A stretch of 64,000 bases of DNA from an uncultured Desulfosarcina sp. (GCF_963668215.1 NZ_OY764190.1:2480001-2544000); one strand, 5' to 3'. Shown: positions 17,534 through 26,179, counted from the first letter of the stretch. Program-made: numbers and translations. Notes: generated from the letters alone by a model not told the origin.

Positions 17534-18085
17534 ATGGATTATTTGCGCCACATGACGCGGATTCTGAAACTGGACGCTACCGTCTATGCAGAACTGGCCG
17601 CCGGCGGGCTGCCCATGCGCTACTGCATGATCAACGTGACCGTGCTGGGGATGATCTACGGCCTGGCCTCCATTCAATTCGCCAAACAATTTTTGGCCGC
17701 ACAGCCGAATGCCGCCGTGGCTTTCAACCCGCTGATGATTTTTATGGTCGGCATCTCCATCGCCTTTTTCATGCACGGCGGACTGAGCCTCTTCGTTTGG
17801 GTGTTCTGCCGTGGAATCGGCGGCAATCCGCAATTCATGCCGACCTATCTTTACATCGGCATGTCCGCCCTTGCCCTGTGGCCGCTGGCACCGGCAGCGT
17901 CAGCTTTCCAGGCCGGTCTGTCGGGAGGCGTGCTGAACGTGTACGCTGCAGCAGCAGCCCTTTACGGAGCGTCGGTCATTTTCGTGGCTGTCAAGGCCGC
18001 CTCGCGGCTTTCTCCGGTCAAGATGACCCTGGCGGCTGTGGCGACGGTAGTGTATATTGGGTGCTTCCTTTACCTTTGGCTATAA
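17534..18085 (+). CDS. YIP1-like integral membrane protein
   Basis: A 183-residue protein with about five hydrophobic segments and an N-terminal segment MDYLRHMTRILKLDATVY, similar to bacterial YIP1-domain proteins. The start is set at 17534 because AAGGA at 17523-17527 is well spaced for it; an ATG six bases earlier is too close. No catalytic motif is visible. It follows the symporter hairpins on the same strand and probably has its own transcript. The family assignment is tentative. Confidence 0.55.
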   Translation: MDYLRHMTRILKLDATVYAELAAGGLPMRYCMINVTVLGMIYGLASIQFAKQFLAAQPNAAVAFNPLMIFMVGISIAFFMHGGLSLFVWVFCRGIGGNPQFMPTYLYIGMSALALWPLAPAASAFQAGLSGGVLNVYAAAAALYGASVIFVAVKAASRLSPVKMTLAAVATVVYIGCFLYLWL

Positions 18086-18129
18086 ACCGAACCTGTTTAC
18101 GACAGGTTCCATTTCGGCCAGCAGCAGGA

Positions 18130-18292
18130 AATTATAAAAAAATCAAAACCCAAATCACAAATGACAAATAAATCACAATAGCCAAACTCCAATATTCAAA
18201 CGAAGATCGTTTTTTAACCGGGTTTGACGTTTCGATATTGTTTTTTGGAATTTATTTGGAATTTGATCATTGTTATTTGTGATTTCCCCTGC
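18130..18292. repeat. AT-rich dispersed inverted repeat, copy 6
   Basis: The left arm (AAATCACAAATGACAAATAAATC) faces the right arm (TTTTTTGGAATTTATTTGG). Its right end lies eight bases before the start of the HD-GYP gene, so it forms the 5' leader of that gene. Confidence 0.7.
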
Positions 18293-18300
18293 GGGGTTCC

Positions 18301-19482
18301 ATGGTTTCCAGTTATCACCAATATTTCAAGGCGTTTACCGACGTTTCCAAAGCCATCCATTCCGGCATGGAGACCGAGGAAATTCTTGGGCGGATCGTCG
18401 CATCCATTACCGAAACCATGATGGCCAAAGGCTGCATCTACTGGATCGTCGATCGCGTGGCCGGATGTATCGCCCACAAAGTCACCAGCGGATTCGACTT
18501 CCGCAGCCTGTCGGCCGTGAACCTGGATACCCTGCAAGTTCTGTTTCCACCGGATGCAGAAAGCATGGTGTTCATCGAGGATGCCCGCTATGAGGAGCGG
18601 CTGCCGGATCTCGAACGGCTGGGCAAGCGGCGGGTGGTGTCGGTGATCGGCATGCCGGTGGAGATCGTTGCGCCCTATACCGGGATATTGGCCGTTTATT
18701 TCGGCTCCAAAAGAAATCTGACCCCCGGAGAGGTGGATTTTCTCACCGCCCTTGGCGAGCAGGGAGCCATTGCCCTGCACAAGGCCCTGCGCTATGACGA
18801 GAGGCTTCTGGATACCTTTCGCCAGACCGTGGAGGGACTGGCCATGGCGCTGGAGGCCAAGCATCCGGAAACCCACGGCCATTCCCTGAACGTGGCCCGG
18901 CTTGCACGGGCGACGGCCCGAAAAATGGGACTGCCCGATGCCCAGGCCCAGGCGCTATACCAGGCAGGGCTTTTGCACGATATCGGCAAAATCGGTACCG
19001 GTCGGGAGATTCTGGGGCGCCTGGGATGTCTGAACAGCCGGGAGATGGATCTGATCCGACTCCACCCGGTGGTGGGCGCCAGGATCCTGCAGCCGCTTAC
19101 GTTCCTGTCCCACCTGATCCCCATGGTGCGCTACCACCATGAAAATATGGATGGCAGCGGCTACCCGGAAGGCCTGAAAGGCAACGCCATTCCGTTGGGC
19201 GCTCGTATCTTAAAGGTTTGCGACGCCTTCGAAACCATGATTTCCGGCCGGGCCGGGTTGAAACCCATCGGTCTTGAGGAGGCCGCCGTGCAGTTGAAAG
19301 CCGGCGCCGGAACCCGTTTCGATCCCGAGGCTGCGACAGCCCTGGTGGCGGCCATTCATGAAAATCCCGGCATACTGGACAGCCCCATGGGGTCCGATGC
19401 GGAACTGGCCCGTTTCGAAGCGCTGTTCCGGGAACACCAGCGGGTTGAATGTTTGGAACCGTGGAGTTCTGCAAGCTTTTGA
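18301..19482 (+). CDS. GAF domain/HD-GYP domain protein
   Basis: A 393-residue soluble protein. A GAF-type sensory domain covers about residues 20-165. An HD-GYP phosphohydrolase domain follows, with HDIGKI (His226-Asp227), the distal HH of RYHHENMDG and the GYP triad (287-289). HD-GYP domains typically hydrolyse cyclic di-GMP, and the intact motifs suggest activity. There are no membrane segments, so it would sense a cytosolic signal. The ribosome site is poor (GCGGGG). No GGDEF partner is nearby. Confidence 0.88.
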   Translation: MVSSYHQYFKAFTDVSKAIHSGMETEEILGRIVASITETMMAKGCIYWIVDRVAGCIAHKVTSGFDFRSLSAVNLDTLQVLFPPDAESMVFIEDARYEERLPDLERLGKRRVVSVIGMPVEIVAPYTGILAVYFGSKRNLTPGEVDFLTALGEQGAIALHKALRYDERLLDTFRQTVEGLAMALEAKHPETHGHSLNVARLARATARKMGLPDAQAQALYQAGLLHDIGKIGTGREILGRLGCLNSREMDLIRLHPVVGARILQPLTFLSHLIPMVRYHHENMDGSGYPEGLKGNAIPLGARILKVCDAFETMISGRAGLKPIGLEEAAVQLKAGAGTRFDPEAATALVAAIHENPGILDSPMGSDAELARFEALFREHQRVECLEPWSSASF

Positions 19483-19527
19483 CGCGCCTGATTGGGTACG
19501 CTGTTTGATAATGGTGGTTTGCAGGGA

Positions 19528-19680
19528 AATCCCAAATTACAAAAAACAAATTCCAAACAAATTCCAATGAAAAAATCCCAAATACCAAACAAGAGCGGTT
19601 TGGTTTGAGATTTTGAATTTCGAAATTGGAATTTATTTGGAATTTGGTGCTTGCGATTTGATATTTATTTAACGGAATCA
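19528..19680. repeat. AT-rich dispersed inverted repeat, copy 7
   Basis: The left arm (AACAAATTCCAAACAAATTCC) and right arm (AAATTGGAATTTATTTGG) fold on each other between the HD-GYP and enoyl-CoA hydratase-like genes. It is the last copy in the window. Confidence 0.75.
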
Positions 19681-19744
19681 TTTTAGTTTGCCGTTTCAGT
19701 GCTACTCAAATCCGTTTTAACTGCCCTAAAAAAGGAGAATTTAA

Positions 19745-20521
19745 ATGGCCGAAACCGTAGTCATCGAGCATCTGGAGAACAACATCGGCGAAATCACCCT
19801 GAATCGTGCCGACAGCCTCAACACTTTCACCCTCGCCCTGGCCGCGGAACTCAACGACGCGCTGCTCCAGCTGGACGGCGATTCTGCGGTACGGGTGATC
19901 CTTATTAAGGGTGCGGGCAAAGCCTTTTGCGCAGGCATCGACGTGGGCGATTTTTTCGGCAAGAGTGCCATGGAATACAAGAAGTGGATCGCCAGCATGG
20001 AAACCCCCCTGATAACGATCAGCCGCCTGAATAAGCCCGTGATTGCCCAGGTACACGGCGTTGCCGCCGCCAACGGGGCCGGCCTTGTGGCGGCCTGCGA
20101 TCTGGCCATTGCCGCCGACACCGCCCGCATGGGGCTGACGGCCATCAACGTGGGCCTCAACTGTGTGGGTCCCGTGATTCCAGTTTCCCGCTCCGTGGGC
20201 CGCAAGCGGGCCATGGAACTGCTGCTTTACGGCGAACTGATCAAGGCGCCGGCCGCTCTGGATATGGGGCTGATCAACAAGGTGGTGCCGGCCGACGATC
20301 TGGAGGTGGAAGCCCGTCGATGGGCCGCCGTACTGGCCGCCAAAAGCCCCATTGCGGTGCAGATCGCCAAATCCGCTTTTTATTCGGCGGCCGACCTGGA
20401 ATACGACAAGGCCTTCGAATACATGAACGAGGCGTTCGCCCGCCTGTGCTCCACCGAAGATGCCAAGGAAGGCGTGTCGGCTTTCTTGGAAAAACGGCAG
20501 CCGGACTGGAAAGAGAAATAG
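19745..20521 (+). CDS. Enoyl-CoA hydratase/isomerase family protein lacking both catalytic glutamates
   Basis: A 258-residue crotonase-fold protein. The oxyanion-hole region (GKAFCAGIDVGDF) and trimer core are conserved. Where rat mitochondrial hydratase has Glu in GGGCELAMMCD, this protein reads NGAGLVAACD (Glu to Gly). The second Glu (QPEILLG) is replaced by Ala in LTAINVG. The INVGLNCVGP stretch resembles ECHDC3-like homologues, which also lack these residues. It probably binds an acyl-CoA but is unlikely to be a normal hydratase; thioesterase, decarboxylase or isomerase activity is possible. AAAAGGAG precedes the ATG. Confidence 0.82.
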   Translation: MAETVVIEHLENNIGEITLNRADSLNTFTLALAAELNDALLQLDGDSAVRVILIKGAGKAFCAGIDVGDFFGKSAMEYKKWIASMETPLITISRLNKPVIAQVHGVAAANGAGLVAACDLAIAADTARMGLTAINVGLNCVGPVIPVSRSVGRKRAMELLLYGELIKAPAALDMGLINKVVPADDLEVEARRWAAVLAAKSPIAVQIAKSAFYSAADLEYDKAFEYMNEAFARLCSTEDAKEGVSAFLEKRQPDWKEK

Positions 20522-20596
20522 GCGATCCACGATTCCTTATTCGGGTCTTGACGCCCGTCGGTCGCGGGTTTAATCTGGTTGTAGGTTAAACCGAAT

Positions 20597-20638
20597 GCGC
20601 CCGGTCCAGCAGTTAAAACGCCGGCCGGGCGCTTTTCT
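20597..20638 (+). terminator. Rho-independent terminator
   Basis: The stem GCGCCCGG (20597-20604) / CCGGGCGC (20625-20632) is followed by TTTTCTC. It ends the enoyl-CoA hydratase-like transcript. Confidence 0.8.
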
Positions 20639-20686
20639 CAAGTACCGCGCCAGGTTGCGGTAACCGTCGAATGAGGAGAAAATGCC

Positions 20687-20971
20687 ATGATCAAGGTCCA
20701 TATCGGAAGAACCCCATCCGGCGAAAACGAGGAGGCGCTGGTGAAGCTGATCAACCAGCTCCGATCGACCATTGCCGGCCGACCCGGCTATCTGTCCAGC
20801 GAAACGCTCAAACGGGTCGATCCACCGGGCGAGATCCTGGTGGTTTCCAAATGGCAGTCCCGTTTTTACTGGGAGCAGTGGTATGCCAGCGAAGAACGCA
20901 TGGACATCCAAAAGCGCATCGATGACCTGCTCGAATCCAAGACCCGATACGAAATTTATGAATATGAATAA
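20687..20971 (+). CDS. Antibiotic-biosynthesis-monooxygenase (ABM) domain protein
   Basis: A 94-residue single-domain protein of the dimeric ferredoxin-like ABM fold (RPGYLSSETLKRVD, ILVVSKWQSRFYWEQW). Such small proteins include quinol monooxygenases, haem-degrading enzymes and many of unknown role. GAGGAGAAAATGCC precedes the ATG. The activity is unproven. Confidence 0.75.
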   Translation: MIKVHIGRTPSGENEEALVKLINQLRSTIAGRPGYLSSETLKRVDPPGEILVVSKWQSRFYWEQWYASEERMDIQKRIDDLLESKTRYEIYEYE

Positions 20972-21130
20972 CGGTTCCGCTTTTTGACCTTCTCCCCCGT
21001 ACCCCCGCACCACTGCTATTTTCCAAAAGTCAGACCGTGCTTTGGGGTTGCCCTGAGCGTTGAATTCCTTTACTAAAAAAGGATTCCCGGCGGATCGCCC
21101 GAGCGGTCCGAACGTTACATGGAGCGCTTC

Positions 21131-21538
21131 ATGGCGGCAACCCACGATATTCGAATGAAAGTGCCCTTCCACGACCTGGATCCCATGCAGGTGGTATGGC
21201 ACGGCAATTACTTCAAGTACTTCGATGTGGTCCGGTTCGGACTGTTCGCATCGGTGGGTGTCGATTTGTATGCCTACCTCACCGAGCGGAAGATGGTTTT
21301 TCCGATCACACGGACCTCCATCAAGCACATCCTGCCGCTGCATTTTGACGAGAGCTTCATCTGCCGGGCCACCGTCACCGAAGCCCGCTATAAGATCGCC
21401 ATGGATTTCGAGATCCGCCGGCCGGAGACGGGTGAAATCTGCACCCGGGGAAAGGCGGAGCAGGTGGCGGTGAAACTGCCGGACATGGCCCTGGAGTTCG
21501 AAATCCCGCCGGAAATCACCCGGGCCCTGGGCTTCTGA
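21131..21538 (+). CDS. Acyl-CoA thioesterase, hotdog fold (4HBT/YbgC type)
   Basis: A 135-residue hotdog protein with the motif HDLDPMQVVWHGNYFKYFD (Asp and His/Asn of the YbgC/FadM active site) near the N-terminus. It would hydrolyse acyl-CoA or acyl-ACP. The start at 21131 is preferred because GGAG lies six bases before it; a start 12 bases earlier has no ribosome site. The stop is two bases before the next gene, so both are likely in one operon that handles fatty acyl groups. Confidence 0.85.
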   Translation: MAATHDIRMKVPFHDLDPMQVVWHGNYFKYFDVVRFGLFASVGVDLYAYLTERKMVFPITRTSIKHILPLHFDESFICRATVTEARYKIAMDFEIRRPETGEICTRGKAEQVAVKLPDMALEFEIPPEITRALGF

Positions 21539-21540
21539 CC

Positions 21541-23253
21541 ATGGACCGGATCATCTCCCGATCCCTGGTGGCCGGCTGCGAGCGGGTGGCCGCCTGGGCT
21601 GATCTTTTAGACGCGATCAACGTTTTTCCGGTGGCCGATGGCGACACCGGGCGCAACCTGAAGATCAGCCTTGCGCCCCTGATCGGCAGCAACGGCGCGT
21701 CCGACCGGCTCCCGCAGATGTTGATCGAGTCGGCCACGGGCAATTCCGGCAACATCGCCGCGGCCTTTTTTTCCCGTTTTCTGGAACGGGCGGCACCCGG
21801 CAAATTGGGCGCCTGCATTGCCGCCGGTCAAAAAGCCGCCTGGAAGTCTCTGGCCGATCCCAAACCCGGCACCATGCTCACCGTCTTCGATGCGCTTGCA
21901 CAAATTTCGGAGCAATGGCCCGCCGACATTGCCGGGGATTATGCCGATGCCGCTATCGAAAAGCTGGATGCGGCGGTTCGGTCCACGACAGCAATGCTGC
22001 CGGAATTGAACCGGGCCGGCGTGGTGGATGCCGGCGCATTGGGGATGTTCATCTTTTTCGAAGGGTTTTTCCATCGATTGGCCGGTGAAAGCGTCCCTAT
22101 GTCGCCGGTTACCGAGCGTTTCGGCGGCCTGCTGACCGTATCCGATGCGGTGGCTGGCGGTCAATTCTCCGGATATTGCGTGAACACGACCCTGCGGTCC
22201 CGGCAAGCGTTTCAATGGTCATCGGCGACCGAAAGTTTGGGAGAAAGCGTGGTGGCCATTGCCGATGGCGACCGTCTCCGGTTGCACCTGCACACGCGGG
22301 ATCATCGGGAAGTCCGGGAGAAGCTCGAACGTCTGGGCGAGATTGTCGACTGGCAGGTGGATGCCATGATCGACGAGTCAGTGATGCCGAGGAAGGCTGC
22401 CGGTTCGCAGACGGTTCACATCATGACCGACGCCGCCGGGTCCCTGACCCGGGAAGAAGCCCGGCAATTGGGTGTGACCCTGCTGGACAGCCACCTGGTC
22501 GTGGGCAGCCGCAGCGTTCCGGAAACCCTGCTCGACCCCCGGGAACTTTACACGGCCATGGCTGACGGCCGACCGGTATCCACGGCCCAGGCTTCCGTTT
22601 TCCAGAAGCACCAGAGCTACGAGAGCGTCCTGGGACAGTATGGTCGGGTGATTTACCTGAGCGTGGGTTCGGTCTACACGGGAAATTTCCGCACCGCCTG
22701 CCAGTGGCGGGAGGAAAACGGCCATGGTGATCGTTTTGCGGTGATCGACACCGGGGCCGCTTCGGGACGGTTGGGGCTGATTGTGCGACAGGTGGCCCGG
22801 GCGGCGCAGTCGGGCTGCACCATCGAGGACCTCGTGCCCCTGGCGAAACGTATCGTGGAGAATTGTGACGAATTGGTTTTTTTGGACCAGCTCAAATTTC
22901 TGGCCGCCGGCGGGCGCATTTCCAGATCCAAGGGATTTTTCGGCGATCTGATCGGCATCAAGCCGGTGATCCGACCGACGGCCGAGGGCGCGGCCAAGGC
23001 CGGCACGGTCAGAAAGACATCCGAGCAGGTGCCCTTTGCCGTCCGTTATCTGAAGCAGCGCTACCCGTCGAACGCATGCCTGACCATTTTGCTGCAGTTT
23101 TCCGACAACGAACAGCGGGTGCGCGAGCGCATCCGGCCGGAGATTAAGCGGCAGTTTCCGGAAGCACGGATTGAAATCACCCGGATTTCGCTCACGTCGG
23201 GGGCGCATATGGGGCCGGGGACTTGGGCGATTGCGTTTTCTGGCGAAAGCTGA
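21541..23253 (+). CDS. Fused fatty-acid kinase: DAK2/FakA-like N-terminus and DegV/FakB-like C-terminus
   Basis: A 570-residue two-domain protein. Residues 1-190 are a DhaL/FakA-type nucleotide-binding domain with INVFPVADGDTG (26-37), the conserved aspartates that bind Mg-ADP/ATP, and ATGNSGNIAAAFF. From about residue 295 a DegV fatty-acid-binding domain follows (IMTDAAGSLTREEARQLGVT, DGRPVSTAQASV, FLDQLKFLAAGGRISRS). In Firmicutes FakA and FakB are separate and together phosphorylate free fatty acids for phospholipid synthesis. Here kinase and carrier are one chain, and a thioesterase that could release fatty acids is encoded immediately upstream. Confidence 0.85.
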   Translation: MDRIISRSLVAGCERVAAWADLLDAINVFPVADGDTGRNLKISLAPLIGSNGASDRLPQMLIESATGNSGNIAAAFFSRFLERAAPGKLGACIAAGQKAAWKSLADPKPGTMLTVFDALAQISEQWPADIAGDYADAAIEKLDAAVRSTTAMLPELNRAGVVDAGALGMFIFFEGFFHRLAGESVPMSPVTERFGGLLTVSDAVAGGQFSGYCVNTTLRSRQAFQWSSATESLGESVVAIADGDRLRLHLHTRDHREVREKLERLGEIVDWQVDAMIDESVMPRKAAGSQTVHIMTDAAGSLTREEARQLGVTLLDSHLVVGSRSVPETLLDPRELYTAMADGRPVSTAQASVFQKHQSYESVLGQYGRVIYLSVGSVYTGNFRTACQWREENGHGDRFAVIDTGAASGRLGLIVRQVARAAQSGCTIEDLVPLAKRIVENCDELVFLDQLKFLAAGGRISRSKGFFGDLIGIKPVIRPTAEGAAKAGTVRKTSEQVPFAVRYLKQRYPSNACLTILLQFSDNEQRVRERIRPEIKRQFPEARIEITRISLTSGAHMGPGTWAIAFSGES

Positions 23254-23282
23254 AGGTCAAATTAGCTCGAGGGTGCAGGGAA

Positions 23283-23339
23283 AGGAGCGGCTTCCAGCCG
23301 CGATCATTTTTTTATCGCGGCTGGAAGCCGCTCCCACGA
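23283..23339. repeat. REP hairpin (GGAGCGGCTTCCAGCCGCGA family)
   Basis: Perfect arms GGAGCGGCTTCCAGCCGCGA and their complement ending CCGCTCC flank a short T-rich loop. It follows the FakA-FakB fusion gene. Confidence 0.85.
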
Positions 23340-23371
23340 AGCCTGGACCTTGTGCGTCATTTGTTACGTCT

Positions 23372-23396
23372 CGCTCCCATGCTCCGCGTGGGAGCG
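23372..23396. repeat. Palindrome GCTCCCATGC-TCC-GCGTGGGAGC
   Basis: An inverted repeat with 10-bp arms and one mismatch, directly after the REP hairpin. It belongs to a different repeat type. Confidence 0.6.
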
Positions 23397-23425
23397 CTAA
23401 CAACCTATGGGCTGAAGGGAGAAAC

Positions 23426-23728
23426 ATGCGAAACATTCGACCGTTTGTGGCCATCATCATCGTTGTCGGCCTCATGCTGCTATCCGGCTGCGCCTATGTG
23501 GATGTCAAATCGCCTCTGGATGTGGATCTGGACAAGACCACGCTGGGTGAGAAAAAAGGCGTGGCCGAGGCCCGCAGCGTGCTGTGGCTGTTTGCCTGGG
23601 GCGACGCCAGTTACGCGGCCGCGGCGGCCGACGGCGGCATCACGACCCTGCGGCACGCCGACCAGGAGGTTTTCAATGTCCTCTTCGGCCTCTATACCCG
23701 CTGGCGGGTGGTGGTCTATGGGGACTGA
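23426..23728 (+). CDS. TRL-like family lipoprotein
   Basis: A 100-residue protein with a signal sequence and lipobox LLSGC. The mature part has the TRL-family pattern: short, with WLFAWGDASYAAAAADGGI and LRHADQEVFNVLFGLYTRWRVVVYGD. Function unknown; probably a lipid-anchored envelope protein. AAGGGA precedes the ATG. The next gene's candidate starts overlap or closely follow the stop, and that gene is a paralogue with the same ADQEVF motif. Confidence 0.75.
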   Translation: MRNIRPFVAIIIVVGLMLLSGCAYVDVKSPLDVDLDKTTLGEKKGVAEARSVLWLFAWGDASYAAAAADGGITTLRHADQEVFNVLFGLYTRWRVVVYGD

Positions 23729-23744
23729 TGCCATCCGGCCAACC

Positions 23745-24122
23745 ATGGCCAAGGTTCGGTTTCTTCTGCTAGTGGCGATTCTGATAGTCTGCCTGGCCGG
23801 CTGCGGCACCGGCCCCCTGGTGGGGCTTGCCTATACCCGCGTCAGGCTGCCCTTGACCCGGGATTTGAAAGCTGTGCCCCTGCCGGTGCACCCGCCCGGT
23901 TCCAAGCGCACAATCGAGATCAAGGAGCCTCTTACCGGTTTCGGTATGTACGCCCGGGTGAACAGCAATGCCCTCGGAGATATCGCCCGGCAGAACGGCA
24001 TCACCCGGCTTCATTTTGCCGATCAGGAAGTGTTCAGCATTCTCGGCATTTATAAAACCCATCGGGTCATTCTTCATGGGGAAGCCGATCCAGATCCAAG
24101 TGATACGGCTGCTGCTCCATGA
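23745..24122 (+). CDS. Second TRL-like lipoprotein
   Basis: A 125-residue protein with signal sequence MAKVRFLLLVAILIVCLAGC (lipobox LAGC). It ends with LHFADQEVFSILGIYKTHRVILHGE, clearly related to the preceding gene product. An alternative ATG at 23718 overlaps the preceding stop; 23745 is chosen because the signal peptide then begins normally. The stop overlaps the glycosyltransferase start (ATGA), so it is co-translated with the lipid-modifying genes. Confidence 0.7.
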   Translation: MAKVRFLLLVAILIVCLAGCGTGPLVGLAYTRVRLPLTRDLKAVPLPVHPPGSKRTIEIKEPLTGFGMYARVNSNALGDIARQNGITRLHFADQEVFSILGIYKTHRVILHGEADPDPSDTAAAP

Positions 24123-24907
24123 CCGAAAACGCGCAATCCGTTGGCAAGGCCGGCGATCACCGTTTTGCCGTGGTTATTCCCACTTACAATCACGGCGGGC
24201 GGGTGGCGGCGGTGGCCCGGGAGGCCCTGGCGCTGGGCTGGCCGGTCTTCGTGGTGGACGACGGCTCCACGGACGACACCGCCGAAAAACTGCGGACGGT
24301 TGCCGGCCTGCACGTGATCCGGCATGCGGTCAACCGGGGCAAGGGCGCTGCTCTGATCAGCGGCATGCGGCGTGCCGCAAAGATGGCCGATTACGCCATC
24401 GCCATGGACGCCGACGGCCAGCATGATCCAGCTGACGCCCGTAGACTGGCGGCGGCCGCGGCGATCAACCGGCGCGTCATTGTAGTGGGACAGCGGGAGA
24501 TGGCCGATGCCCCCTGGACCAGCCGCAAGGGACGGGCCTTTTCCAACTTCTGGGTATGGATTTCCGGTGGACCGAAACTGGCCGACTCCCAGAGCGGTTT
24601 CCGGATTTATCCGCTTCCCGAAACCCTCGATCTGGGGGTGGTTTCCCGTCGCTACCAGTTCGAAGTCGAAGTATTGGCAAGGGCGGCCTGGCAGGGAATC
24701 GGGGTGGTCGAGGTGCCCATTTCCGCCCGATATGGCGCGGATCTGCCCCGGATTTCCCATTTTCATCCCTTTGTCGATTTTCTTCGTAATTTCGGTGCGT
24801 TCAGCCGTCTCATCACTCGAAGGGTATTCACCCCCGCGCTCTGGCGAACCGGCAGCCGGCGCGAAACGTCGAGCCGCGGCCAGGGAGCATCGTACAGAAT
24901 CTTATGA
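24119..24907 (+). CDS. Glycosyltransferase family 2
   Basis: A 262-residue GT-A fold enzyme like dolichyl-phosphate mannosyltransferase. It shows VVIPTYNHGG near residue 18, VVDDGSTDDT, the DADGQHDP metal site (DXD-like) and LADSQSGFRIYP. It would transfer a sugar from a nucleotide donor to a lipid carrier or glycolipid at the membrane. There are no clear membrane segments. The start and stop each overlap the neighbouring genes by four bases. Confidence 0.88.
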   Translation: MTENAQSVGKAGDHRFAVVIPTYNHGGRVAAVAREALALGWPVFVVDDGSTDDTAEKLRTVAGLHVIRHAVNRGKGAALISGMRRAAKMADYAIAMDADGQHDPADARRLAAAAAINRRVIVVGQREMADAPWTSRKGRAFSNFWVWISGGPKLADSQSGFRIYPLPETLDLGVVSRRYQFEVEVLARAAWQGIGVVEVPISARYGADLPRISHFHPFVDFLRNFGAFSRLITRRVFTPALWRTGSRRETSSRGQGASYRIL

Positions 24908-25782
24908 AGCTGTTGTTCTACCGCATCCTTACCCTGCTGACCCGTTTTTTCGGGTCGTGGTTCTTTACCCTGGTTTCCGGCGGCATTGCGGCCGGGTATT
25001 TTCTTTTTTTTCCCGGTCGGGTCGCCGTGGGAATGGATTTTTACCGCGCCCTTTTTCCCCGGCGAGGGCTGTTGTTTCATCTCTGGTGTACCTTCAGGCA
25101 GTTTCTCGATTTTACCAACGTTTTTCGGGATCGTCTGCTTCTGGCCGATCAGGGTGGAGGGCTTGCCACCACTTTCGACGGCTGGGAACGACTGCGCGAT
25201 GCCATGCAGGGCTCCGGCGGGGTGCTGCTCATGTCCCATTTGGGCAACTGGGAGGTGGCCGCTCGGCTGCTGAAAAAGACCCTCCCGGATTTAAAAATGA
25301 TGCTGTACATGGGCGTCAAGCAGCAGGAGCAGATCGAAGCCATGCAAAAGCGGGTCGTCCGTAAAAGCGACATCCGCATTGTGGCCGTGGACGAATCCGG
25401 CGGGTCGCCGCTGGATATTGTGGAAAGCGTCCGCTTTTTGCGGGAAGGCGGCCTGGTGTCGCTGACCGGCGATCGGGTCTGGCACGCCGACCAGCGCACG
25501 GTCCCGGTCCGATTTCTGGGGCAACCCGTACATCTGCCTGCGGCGCCCTACCTGCTGGCCATGGCTGCCGGCGCCCCCATTTTCGTTTTTTTCGCCCTGC
25601 GCACCCGCGGCCGCCACTATCTCTTCTGCGCATCGGAGCCGATTTTCATCGATGCCGCCGATCGTGCCCAGCGCGATACGGCCGTCGCCCGGGCCGCCCA
25701 GCAGTATGCCGACCTGCTGGAAAAGACCGTCCGGCGCTACCCTTTTCAATGGCATCATTTCGAGCCCTTTATCGGCAAATGA
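24904..25782 (+). CDS. LpxL/HtrB-type lysophospholipid acyltransferase
   Basis: A 292-residue membrane-anchored acyltransferase with an N-terminal hydrophobic segment and the HX4E catalytic motif HLGNWE (His112, Glu117). It also has LTGDRVWHADQRTVPVRFLGQP, typical of lipid A late acyltransferases and their relatives in aryl-polyene clusters. It would transfer an acyl chain from ACP to a glycolipid. It is coupled to the glycosyltransferase upstream (ATGA), and an acyl carrier protein lies about 90 bases downstream. Confidence 0.85.
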   Translation: MKLLFYRILTLLTRFFGSWFFTLVSGGIAAGYFLFFPGRVAVGMDFYRALFPRRGLLFHLWCTFRQFLDFTNVFRDRLLLADQGGGLATTFDGWERLRDAMQGSGGVLLMSHLGNWEVAARLLKKTLPDLKMMLYMGVKQQEQIEAMQKRVVRKSDIRIVAVDESGGSPLDIVESVRFLREGGLVSLTGDRVWHADQRTVPVRFLGQPVHLPAAPYLLAMAAGAPIFVFFALRTRGRHYLFCASEPIFIDAADRAQRDTAVARAAQQYADLLEKTVRRYPFQWHHFEPFIGK

Positions 25783-25869
25783 GCCATCCACTGCCCCTTT
25801 GTTTTGAATTCTCGGCGGTTTTGTAGTAGAGAGCAGGGCTTGTTGAAAATGTGACAGGATGGAAACGCA

Positions 25870-26136
25870 ATGACACGCGACGAGATCCAAAAGGCGATCA
25901 TCGCCATTTTTTCAGATCAGTTCGAGATCGAAAATCCGGGGCTGGAAGACGACCTGCGGGAAGTACACGAATTCGACAGCATCGACGCCATCGAACTGCT
26001 GCGGGAGATCGAGATTTTACTGGGCGCTCAGTTGTCCCGCGACGAGAAGAAGGCGGCCATGGAGATTCGTACGATCAATCAGATTGTGGATTATGTGGTG
26101 GGGTTGGACAGGGGGCGGAAGAGGGACGAAGGATGA
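25870..26136 (+). CDS. Acyl carrier protein
   Basis: An 88-residue ACP with the phosphopantetheine attachment serine in EFDSIDAIELL (Ser37). It differs from housekeeping ACP (no DSLD core, basic tail) and lies between an acyltransferase and a ketoacyl synthase, so it is probably dedicated to this cluster. Confidence 0.9.
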   Translation: MTRDEIQKAIIAIFSDQFEIENPGLEDDLREVHEFDSIDAIELLREIEILLGAQLSRDEKKAAMEIRTINQIVDYVVGLDRGRKRDEG

Positions 26137-26179
26137 TGGAAGAAGGATGAAGGAAGAAAACAGAGGTTCAACTTCACCA

